From CADAWZ01 sp045114665 (GTDB lineage Bacteria; Vulcanimicrobiota; CADAWZ01): a DNA stretch of 12,351 nt. Where the stretch lies: the NCBI GenBank assembly GCA_045114665.1, contig JBGUKW010000167.1:1-12351 (forward strand), given 5' to 3'. This document shows, in pieces, positions 6,852 to 12,351 of the stretch. The notes below the pieces were generated by a model. It was not told the DNA's origin. It saw only the letters and a program-made list of their open reading frames with translations, and searched no databases. The stretch's first letter is position 1; each line of letters opens with the position of its first letter. The position numbers and the translations under genes were made by a program.

Positions 6852-7274
6852 ATGGCAAAGAAAGTAAAAGCAATTGTCAAATTGCAGTGCCCAGCAGGAA
6901 AAGCTAATCCAGCTCCTCCAGTAGGTCCTGCTCTTGGTCAACATGGCGTTAATATTATGGAGTTTGTAAAACAATATAACGCTAGAACAGCAAATCAGAT
7001 CGGTATGACAATTCCGGCTGAAATCACAATTTATGAAGACAGAACATTTACATTTGTTACAAAAACTCCTCCAGCTTCAGCTCTTCTTTTAAAAGCTGCT
7101 GGTGTTGACAAAGGTTCTGGAAAACCAAACACAGCTAAGGTTGCAAAGGTTACAAGAGCACAGGTAGAAGAGATTGCTAAGGTAAAGATGCCTGACCTCA
7201 ATGCTAATGACATTGAAGCTGCAATCAAAGTAGTTGCTGGTACAGCAAGAAGTATGGGTATTGTTGTAGAGTAA
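6852..7274 (+). CDS. rplK: 50S ribosomal protein L11
   Basis: L11 (140 residues, normal length) binds 23S rRNA in the GTPase-associated centre and helps trigger the stringent response via RelA-type enzymes. The Pro-rich N-terminal segment (CPAGKANPAPPVGPALGQHG, about residues 15-34), the GMTIPAEITIY strand region, and the C-terminal rRNA-binding helix ending in ARSMGIVVE are all present. A GAGGTG motif precedes the ATG by 8 nt. It is 13 nt after nusG, so they are co-transcribed. Confidence 0.98.
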   Translation: MAKKVKAIVKLQCPAGKANPAPPVGPALGQHGVNIMEFVKQYNARTANQIGMTIPAEITIYEDRTFTFVTKTPPASALLLKAAGVDKGSGKPNTAKVAKVTRAQVEEIAKVKMPDLNANDIEAAIKVVAGTARSMGIVVE

Positions 7275-7303
7275 TAAAATTTTTAAAAAAAATTGAGTTG
7301 GGA

Positions 7304-7319
7304 GGGATTTTAGAATCCC
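7304..7319 (+). other. hairpin in the rplK-rplA spacer
   Basis: GGGATT and AATCCC form a 6-bp stem with a TTAG tetraloop about 22 nt before the rplA start, in a 66-nt spacer that is long for this operon. Ribosomal protein L1 is known to repress its own mRNA in several bacteria by binding a structure resembling its rRNA site. This hairpin might take part in such control or in processing, but it is too short to call an L1 site from the sequence alone. Confidence 0.3.
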
Positions 7320-7340
7320 GATATAACCACAGGAGGAATC

Positions 7341-8054
7341 ATGGCTAAAACAGCTAAGAGAATGGCTGCCATTCTCAAAACATATGATAAATTGAACTAT
7401 TTCTCAGTAGCAGAAGCTGTAGAACAAGTTTTGAAAAATGCTTCAGCAAAATTCAACGAGACAGTTGAAATCCATGTAAAACTTGGAATTGATCCTACAA
7501 AGAGCGATCAAACAGTAAGAGGAACTGTAGTTCTTCCAAACGGAACTGGTAAAACTCCAAAGATTATCGCTTTTGTAAAAGCAGATAAAGAAAAAGAAGC
7601 ACTTGATGCTGGTGCAGAAGCAGCAGGAGCAGATGAACTCATTGCAAAAGTCAAAGCAGGATATTCAGATTTTGAAATCTGCGTTGCAACACCTGATATG
7701 ATGGGACCTATTGGTAAAGGTCTTGGAAGACTTCTCGCTGCAAAGATGCCTAACCCAAAAGCTGGTACAGTTACAAAAGATATTGGAAAGACAATTAAAG
7801 AACTCAAACTTGGTAAAATCCAATACAGAGCTGACAAGCAAGGTATCGTTCACTCTTCAGTTGGAAAAAGAGACTTCGGCAAAGACAAAATTTTGCAGAA
7901 TATCGCAACACTTCTCGATGCAGTTATTAGAGCAAAACCAGCAGCTGCAAAGGGTACATATATAAAGAGTGTTGTCCTCACTTCAACAATGGGTCCAAGC
8001 GTAAGAGTTGACCCACTTAAAGTTCCAGCATTCTTACAGGGCAGAGAAAACTAA
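7341..8054 (+). CDS. rplA: 50S ribosomal protein L1
   Basis: L1 (237 residues, slightly longer than the usual 225-235) forms the mobile stalk next to the E site and guides release of deacylated tRNA. Recognisable stretches are the N-terminal AKRMAAIL region, TVVLPNGTGKTPKI, GPIGKGLGRLLAAKMPNPKAGTV in segments, and the family signature around KIQYRADKQGIVHSSVGK. The start is fixed by GGAGGA 5 nt upstream. It is the last gene of the secE-nusG-rplK-rplA series here. In most bacteria rplJ, rplL, rpoB and rpoC would follow, but after this stop there is a tRNA-Ala gene and an unrelated cluster. Confidence 0.98.
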   Translation: MAKTAKRMAAILKTYDKLNYFSVAEAVEQVLKNASAKFNETVEIHVKLGIDPTKSDQTVRGTVVLPNGTGKTPKIIAFVKADKEKEALDAGAEAAGADELIAKVKAGYSDFEICVATPDMMGPIGKGLGRLLAAKMPNPKAGTVTKDIGKTIKELKLGKIQYRADKQGIVHSSVGKRDFGKDKILQNIATLLDAVIRAKPAAAKGTYIKSVVLTSTMGPSVRVDPLKVPAFLQGREN

Positions 8055-8100
8055 TTTAGAATATAATGAGTTGTATATTACAGCTTTATAGAAATATTTA

Positions 8101-8142
8101 GAGGTTTTGTCAATATTTTTTGTAAAGTATTGACAAAATCTC
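8101..8142. repeat. 15-bp inverted repeat overlapping the tRNA-Ala -35 box
   Basis: Left arm 8101-8115 (GAGGTTTTGTCAATA) and right arm 8128-8142 (TATTGACAAAATCTC) are complementary except for one G-U position, with a 12-nt spacer. The right arm contains the whole -35 hexamer of the following promoter. It could act as the rplA terminator stem, although no U-tract follows it, or as an operator for a dimeric regulator covering the -35 box. Confidence 0.6.
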
Positions 8143-8158
8143 ATTTATGATATATAAT
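8130..8158 (+). promoter_or_regulatory. consensus sigma-70 promoter of tRNA-Ala
   Basis: TTGACA (8130-8135) and TATAAT (8153-8158) are both perfect consensus hexamers with the optimal 17-nt spacing. The predicted start is near 8165, only about 7 nt before the tRNA. This is the strongest promoter in the window. Confidence 0.92.
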
Positions 8159-8171
8159 TTTAAACAGTTTT

Positions 8172-8244
<73 letters not shown>

Positions 8245-8253
8245 TAAAATTTT

Positions 8254-8289
8254 AAAGCTCGTATGTTTCACAACATGTGAGCTTTTTTT
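8254..8289 (+). terminator. intrinsic terminator of tRNA-Ala
   Basis: AAAGCTCGTATGTT (8254-8267) pairs along 14 bp, with two G-U pairs, with AACATGTGAGCTTT (8272-8285) around a TCAC loop, and a run of seven T follows (8283-8289). Confidence 0.9.
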
Positions 8290-8678
8290 CAGCCCCAAAT
8301 TTTTCTCACTTCATTTTATCGGCACAAATTTTACGGTGCTACACCGTTTACATGCAAAGCTCCCCAATGATAGCCCTTTAATTATTCGGTAAATATTAAC
8401 TAAGGCATGTTGGTTGATTCAAAAAAAATAGGTAAATAAAAAGTTACTGAAAACTATCCAGTATATGTCTGTTTACTTCCACTTTGTCATTGAGAGACTT
8501 TATTATGCCTAAATCCCTGCTTTTACGCTGATTAATATTTTGAAATTTCCCCCCAAAAACAGCTTCTTTTACAATAGGTGTTGTTGGATTGCTGAAAAAT
8601 TTTCTTCTAAATTAATACAAAACAGGAAATATATATTTTTTTTTGAAATAAACAAAAAGAAATTTTTAGGATAATGAC
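8290..8678. other. gene-poor spacer between tRNA-Ala and the phosphonate cluster
   Basis: Nearly 390 nt without a normal gene. It holds a small perfect hairpin (ACGGTG at 8333-8338, CACCGT at 8342-8347, 3-nt loop) and two stop-limited open minus-strand frames. One of about 33 codons ends near 8311; the other, of 55 codons, is listed separately. The last 40 nt are very AT-rich and end in the ribosome-binding site of the next gene. I see no convincing promoter for the downstream cluster, no direct repeat of the tRNA-Ala 3' end, and no insertion-sequence ends. The general impression is decayed sequence at the edge of an accessory block. Confidence 0.4.
8444..8611 (-). pseudogene. possible remnant of a protein gene (3' end only)
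   Basis: Read on the minus strand, 55 codons are open from just after an in-frame stop (8612-8614) to TAA at 8444-8446. The translation looks protein-like, with stretches such as NPTTPIVKEAVFGGKFQ and RKSRDLGIIKSLNDKVEV, but there is no ATG, no good alternative start and no ribosome-binding site. It might be the tail of a gene whose 5' part was lost when the cluster to the right was inserted. I do not recognise the family. An open frame of this length can also arise by chance in this base composition. Confidence 0.22.
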
Positions 8679-9398
8679 ATGATAAATAAGGTTAAAACAG
8701 CTGTTTTATTGTCGGCAGGTTTGGGAACACGAATGAGACCTATTACAAATTCTATCCCAAAGCCACTTGTAAAAGTAAATAATAAATCACTTATAGAAAC
8801 TGTTATTGATTCTCTCATATTTTATGGTGTTGAAAATATCTATATTGTTACAGGATATTTGGCAGATAAATTTTCATTTCTTGAAAAAAAATACAATGGC
8901 AAATGTGAGATACATCTTGTTCATAACAAAGATTATGAGACAAAAAATAATATATCTTCACTTTATGTTGTGAAAGATTTAATAAAAGATAATTGTTTTA
9001 TCTGTGAAGCAGACCTTTTTATCCCTGATGAAAAATTATTTTCAACTCTAAATATAAATCGCTCTTGTTATTTTGGGAATTTTGTAGAAGGTCATTCTGA
9101 TGATTGGGCTTTTGTCTGCGATTTTGATAAAAAAATAACTAAGATTGCAATAGGTGGAGATAATCTTTTTAATATGGTTGGAATTTCTGTTTGGTCAAAA
9201 GAAGATTTTCTACAAATAGGAAATAGGGTAGGGGAGATTATGAATGAGCCAAATGGAGATAGTAGATTTTGGGATGAAGCTGTTGACGATATATTAAATA
9301 AAATATCTGTACATGTTCTTCCTATTGAAAATGGTCAAATAATAGAAATTGACACTGTAGAAGAGTTGGAAAGGGTCAGAAAAAATTATGAAAAATAA
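8679..9398 (+). CDS. LicC/PntC-type CTP:phosphocholine or CTP:aminoethylphosphonate cytidylyltransferase
   Basis: A 239-residue nucleotidyltransferase of the sugar-nucleotide fold. The nucleotide-binding signature LSAGLGTRMRPITNSIPKPL spans residues 11-30, with K28 likely to contact the phosphate. NKDY (83-86), NNISSL (90-95) and EAD (110-112, metal-binding Asp112) match the LicC pattern. The C-terminal half has GISVW, RFWDEAVDD and EIDTVEEL as in pneumococcal LicC. The family makes CDP-choline (LicC) or CMP-2-aminoethylphosphonate (PntC, described from Treponema denticola). The neighbouring PEP mutase gene, overlapping by 11 nt, makes the phosphonate reading more likely. The start has AGGA 7 nt upstream. 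No choline kinase or LicD gene is visible in the window. Family certain; substrate inferred from context. Confidence 0.85.
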   Translation: MINKVKTAVLLSAGLGTRMRPITNSIPKPLVKVNNKSLIETVIDSLIFYGVENIYIVTGYLADKFSFLEKKYNGKCEIHLVHNKDYETKNNISSLYVVKDLIKDNCFICEADLFIPDEKLFSTLNINRSCYFGNFVEGHSDDWAFVCDFDKKITKIAIGGDNLFNMVGISVWSKEDFLQIGNRVGEIMNEPNGDSRFWDEAVDDILNKISVHVLPIENGQIIEIDTVEELERVRKNYEK

Positions 9399-10695
9399 AA
9401 AAACTGTTTATATGAGTTTTGCGACAGATATTATAAACAGTGGTCATTTAAATATAATTGAAAAAGCCTTTGAACTTGGTGATATAATAGCTGGAATTCA
9501 GACAGATGAAGTTATAGCACAGAATAATCGTTTTCCATTAGTTGATATTGAAGAGAGAATAAGGATATTTTCTTCTATTAAAAATATATCAAAAGTAGTA
9601 GTTCAAGATACTCTTTCATATAAAAAAATATTGAATGAGTTAAAACCTGATTATGTTGTACATGGTGATGATTGGGTCAATAATGAACTTTCATTTATAA
9701 GAGAAGAAGTAATAAAAATATTATCTGAATATGGTGGAAAACTTGTAGAATTTCCATATACATATAACAATACATTGACACAGTTAAATCACAAACTTAA
9801 AATTCAATCAGGACTTCCAGAAGTTAGAAGACCTAAATTGAAAAGGTTGTTGAAATCAAAAGATATTGTTTCAATAATAGAAGCACACAGTGGATTGAGT
9901 GGGTTAATTGCAGAAAACACAGTTGTAAGAGTTGATGAAAAATTGAAATCATTTGACGGCATGTGGGTTTCAAGTCTTTGTGATTCAACAATGAAGGGAA
10001 AGCCTGACATTGAACTTGTCGATTTTACAAGTCGTATTTCAACAATAGATGAAATAATGGATGTTACAACAAAACCAATAATTCTTGATGGAGATACTGG
10101 CGGACTTATTGAGCATTTTGTGTATAATATAAAAACGATTGAAAGAATAGGCGTTTCTGCAGTAATTATTGAAGATAAAAAAGGATTGAAGAAAAATTCA
10201 TTATTTGGAACGGATGTTTCACAACATCAGGATTCAATAGAAAATTTCACTGCTAAAATAAGTGCAGGAAAAAGGGCTTTGATAAGTGATGATTTTATGC
10301 TTATTGCTCGTATAGAAAGTCTTATTTTAGAAGTTGGTCTTGAAGATGCTTTAAAAAGAGCTAATGCCTATGTAAATGCTGGAGCAGATGGCATAATGAT
10401 CCATTCAAGAAAAAAAGAACCAGACCAAGTATTTGAATTTGCAAAAGAATTTAAAAGAGAATTCTCAGAAATTCCTCTTGCAGTTGTACCTACTACATAT
10501 TGCCAAGTAACAGAAAAAGAATTGGCAAAACATGGAATAAATATAGTAATATATGCAAATCATTTGATAAGAAGTGCATATCCTGCTATGTTGAATTCTG
10601 CTAAATCTATACTTGCAAATGGTTCAGCTTTGGAAGCCTCTGAAAAATATTGCGTATCAATAAAAGATATTCTTGGGATCCTTCCAAATCGTTAG
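9388..10695 (+). CDS. aepX: phosphoenolpyruvate mutase with N-terminal cytidylyltransferase-like domain
   Basis: PEP mutase (PepM) converts phosphoenolpyruvate to phosphonopyruvate, the C-P bond-forming step of nearly all phosphonate pathways. Residues 1-135 form a TagD-like nucleotidyltransferase domain; about 150-435 are the isocitrate lyase-type barrel. Mutase residues are all visible: W193 and S195, D207, D234 and D236 in DGDTGG, the diagnostic EDKKGLKKNS at 262-271 (E262, K268, N270, S271 matching E114, K120, N122, S123 of the mussel enzyme), and R308. In the first domain the HxGH motif reads N-S-G-H (17-20), and the ISSTxxR-like region near 126-132 is degenerate, so it may not be catalytic. 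The ATG overlaps the preceding gene by 11 nt, suggesting translational coupling. Phosphonopyruvate decarboxylase and aminotransferase genes are expected further on. Mutase assignment is firm. Confidence 0.93.
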   Translation: MKNKKTVYMSFATDIINSGHLNIIEKAFELGDIIAGIQTDEVIAQNNRFPLVDIEERIRIFSSIKNISKVVVQDTLSYKKILNELKPDYVVHGDDWVNNELSFIREEVIKILSEYGGKLVEFPYTYNNTLTQLNHKLKIQSGLPEVRRPKLKRLLKSKDIVSIIEAHSGLSGLIAENTVVRVDEKLKSFDGMWVSSLCDSTMKGKPDIELVDFTSRISTIDEIMDVTTKPIILDGDTGGLIEHFVYNIKTIERIGVSAVIIEDKKGLKKNSLFGTDVSQHQDSIENFTAKISAGKRALISDDFMLIARIESLILEVGLEDALKRANAYVNAGADGIMIHSRKKEPDQVFEFAKEFKREFSEIPLAVVPTTYCQVTEKELAKHGINIVIYANHLIRSAYPAMLNSAKSILANGSALEASEKYCVSIKDILGILPNR

Positions 10696-10719
10696 TTTAT
10701 AATAAAAAGGTTATTAAAA

Positions 10720-11937
10720 ATGATTTTATATATAGACCCTGGTACAGGGAGCATGCTTTTTTCAATATTTATTGGATTAGCTGCTGCTTTATATTATTTT
10801 TTTAAAATGGCAATAATAAAATTTAAGTTTTTTTTCACAGGAAAAAATGCAGTTGCTGAAGATTCAAAAGAGCCTATAGCAATATATTGTGAAGCCAATC
10901 ATTATTGGTATGTATTTAAGCCAATTTTAGATGAACTTGAAAAAAGAAAACAAAGTGCTGTATATTATACATCTGTAGAAAAAGATAGATTTTTTGACCA
11001 AAATTATTCTTTCATAAAAGGAAAATATATTGGTGAAGGAAATAAAGCATTTGCTTTTTTAAATTTTATACATGCCGATATATGCCTTATGACAACACCA
11101 GGTCTTGATGTATATCAACTTAGACGTTCTAAACTCGTAAAACACTATTCACATATTTTGCATTCTGTTGATGATGCTACAAGCTATGAAATATTTGGAA
11201 TAGATTATTATGATTCTGTCCTTCTTTCGGGAGATTATCAAAAGGACGGAATAAAAGAACTTGAATTAAAAAGAGGAGATAAGCCAAAAGAACTTGTAAC
11301 AGTTGGAAGCACTTATCTCGATTGCTTTAATGAAAAATTAAAATCTATGAAAATAGATAAAAATGAAAAAATAACAGTTCTTGTTGCACCTTCTTGGGGC
11401 AAAAATAGTATTCTTGTAAAATTTGGACGGAAGCTACTTGATGTTTTGGCTTCTTCTGATTACAATATAATAATTCGTCCACATCCACAATCTTTTAAAG
11501 CTGAACCAAATGTAATAAATAATTTAAAAGACCATTACAAAGAAAGATTTTATTGGGATTCTTCACCTGAAAATTTGGATTCTCTTTCTAAAGCAGATAT
11601 AATGATAAGTGATTTTTCAAGTGTAATATCTGATTACTGTTTCTTGTTTGATCGTCCTTTTTTATATTGCATGCAAGATTTTAATATGGAAATTTATGAT
11701 GCAGGTGATTTAGATGAAGAACCTTGGAAATTTAGAATACTTGAAAAAATTGGGATTGAATTAAAAGAAGAAGAATTTCCAAAATTTACTGAAATTCTTG
11801 AAAAGGCACTAAAAGATGATAATTTGAGTAAGGAAAGAAATTTGGCTAAATCAGTAGCTTGGCAAAATATAGGTGAAAGTGGAAAAAGAACAGTTGACTT
11901 TTTGTTAAGTAAAGTAGAGTCGAAAGAAGAAATATAA
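10720..11937 (+). CDS. CDP-glycerol glycerophosphotransferase (TagB/TagF) family protein
   Basis: A 405-residue membrane-attached transferase. It starts with YIDPGTGSML (residues 4-13), then one hydrophobic segment (about 12-29) and a basic stretch that would lie in the cytoplasm. The catalytic domain has the family's His motif HYSHILHS (142-149), RPHP (253-256) and DFSSVISDY to FDRP (298-313), the site that holds the CDP-alditol phosphates in TagF-type enzymes. These enzymes move a phospho-alditol from a CDP carrier to a lipid-linked or polymer acceptor, as in teichoic acid synthesis. Beside a CMP-phosphonate/phosphocholine activating enzyme, a role transferring that head group is attractive but unproven. 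AAAGG 9 nt before the ATG serves as ribosome-binding site. It is 24 nt after the PepM gene, within the same operon. Spirochaetes lack true wall teichoic acid, so the acceptor is probably a glycolipid or capsule. Confidence 0.85.
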   Translation: MILYIDPGTGSMLFSIFIGLAAALYYFFKMAIIKFKFFFTGKNAVAEDSKEPIAIYCEANHYWYVFKPILDELEKRKQSAVYYTSVEKDRFFDQNYSFIKGKYIGEGNKAFAFLNFIHADICLMTTPGLDVYQLRRSKLVKHYSHILHSVDDATSYEIFGIDYYDSVLLSGDYQKDGIKELELKRGDKPKELVTVGSTYLDCFNEKLKSMKIDKNEKITVLVAPSWGKNSILVKFGRKLLDVLASSDYNIIIRPHPQSFKAEPNVINNLKDHYKERFYWDSSPENLDSLSKADIMISDFSSVISDYCFLFDRPFLYCMQDFNMEIYDAGDLDEEPWKFRILEKIGIELKEEEFPKFTEILEKALKDDNLSKERNLAKSVAWQNIGESGKRTVDFLLSKVESKEEI

Positions 11938-11980
11938 AATATGAATGTTCGGATCCTTCTAATGAAGTAGGAAAAATAAT

Positions 11981-12351
11981 ATGGACTTTTTATATCAAAT
12001 AGTAATTTACCCAATTCAACTTTTTATTGAAATTATATATATAACTCTTTATCATGCCCTTGAACATGTTGCAGGAAGAAGTGGATATGCAATAATAGGA
12101 GTAAGCCTTGCTGTTTCATTTCTCACACTTCCAATGTATATAAAAGCTGAAAAACTTCAAGATATACAAAGAGATATTTTGAAGAAAATGGAAAAAAAGC
12201 TGGAGTCAATAAAACGCAATTTTAAAGGTGATAAGAAATATATGTTAATTTCAGCATATTACAAAAAAAATTCTTATCATCCTTTGATGGTTTTGCGTAG
12301 TTCTCTGAGTCTTTTTATTATGATTCCATTTTTCATGGCAGCATATATATT
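11981..12351 (+). CDS. YidC/Oxa1-family membrane protein, divergent paralogue (3' truncated by window end)
   Basis: Only the first 123 codons are visible. They encode a membrane segment at about residues 7-24, a second at 35-52 (GYAIIGVSLAVSFLTLPMY in part), a basic, coiled-coil-like loop (about 56-95, Lys/Glu/Asp-rich), an His-Pro at about 98-99 where YidC usually has Asn-Pro, and the beginning of a third helix. The topology and spacing match the YidC/Oxa1 insertase core. However, the arginine that sits in the hydrophilic groove of YidC (in E. coli VRGIMYPL) is Ser46 here, and the motif reads VSFLTLPM. AGGA lies 8 nt before the ATG. It follows the TagB/F-like gene by 43 nt. The housekeeping yidC normally lies beside rnpA and rpmH, so this is likely a second, specialised copy working with the surface-glycan enzymes. 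Family moderately sure; function not known. Confidence 0.75.
   Translation, partial: MDFLYQIVIYPIQLFIEIIYITLYHALEHVAGRSGYAIIGVSLAVSFLTLPMYIKAEKLQDIQRDILKKMEKKLESIKRNFKGDKKYMLISAYYKKNSYHPLMVLRSSLSLFIMIPFFMAAYI

Noticed and set aside
7508..7837. 109-codon minus-strand ORF inside rplA
   Set aside because: Antisense shadow of the conserved L1 frame, Ala/Ser/Pro-rich, no ribosome-binding site.

Overview
The window looks like AT-rich bacterial chromosome, most probably from a spirochaete of the Treponema group. This assignment is moderate, not certain. It rests on the low GC content, tRNA genes without an encoded CCA end, a UUG-started secE with a long lysine/glutamate-rich N-terminus, and a LicC/PntC-type cytidylyltransferase beside a cytidylyltransferase-PEP mutase fusion, which I associate with oral treponemes from general knowledge.

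Layout. 1-415: an unrecognised small ORF and a strong hairpin that can terminate transcription from both sides. 416-3361 (minus strand): metG (methionyl-tRNA synthetase) followed 18 nt downstream by a calcineurin-like metallophosphoesterase, apparently one operon. 3500-5560 (plus strand): a near-consensus promoter, tRNA-Gly(TCC), tRNA-Thr(GGT), tRNA-Arg(CCT), tuf (EF-Tu) and rpmG (L33), closed by an intrinsic terminator. The glyT-thrT-tuf order is the one known from E. coli and many other bacteria. 5630-8054: secE, nusG, rplK and rplA, the front half of the widely conserved block that normally continues into rplJ, rplL, rpoB and rpoC. Here it stops after rplA. 8101-8289: a perfect-consensus promoter, tRNA-Ala(GGC) and its terminator. 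8290-8678: a gene-poor spacer with a short open minus-strand frame that may be a gene remnant.

8679-12351 (plus strand): a tight cluster of four genes. They are a LicC/PntC-type CTP:phospho/phosphono-head-group cytidylyltransferase; a phosphoenolpyruvate mutase (PepM) carrying an N-terminal cytidylyltransferase-like domain; a membrane-anchored CDP-glycerol glycerophosphotransferase (TagB/TagF) family protein; and the start of a divergent YidC/Oxa1-family membrane protein, cut by the window end. Together they suggest making a C-P compound (phosphonopyruvate, then probably 2-aminoethylphosphonate), activating it with CMP, and transferring it onto a surface glycan or glycolipid at the membrane. 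The first two steps rest on clear motifs; the final product, the acceptor and the role of the YidC-like protein are inference. The missing pathway enzymes (phosphonopyruvate decarboxylase, aminotransferase) are not in the window.

The most interesting points are this putative phosphonate-decoration cluster placed where rplJ would normally be, the degenerate nucleotidyltransferase motifs in the PepM fusion, and a YidC paralogue lacking the conserved groove arginine.
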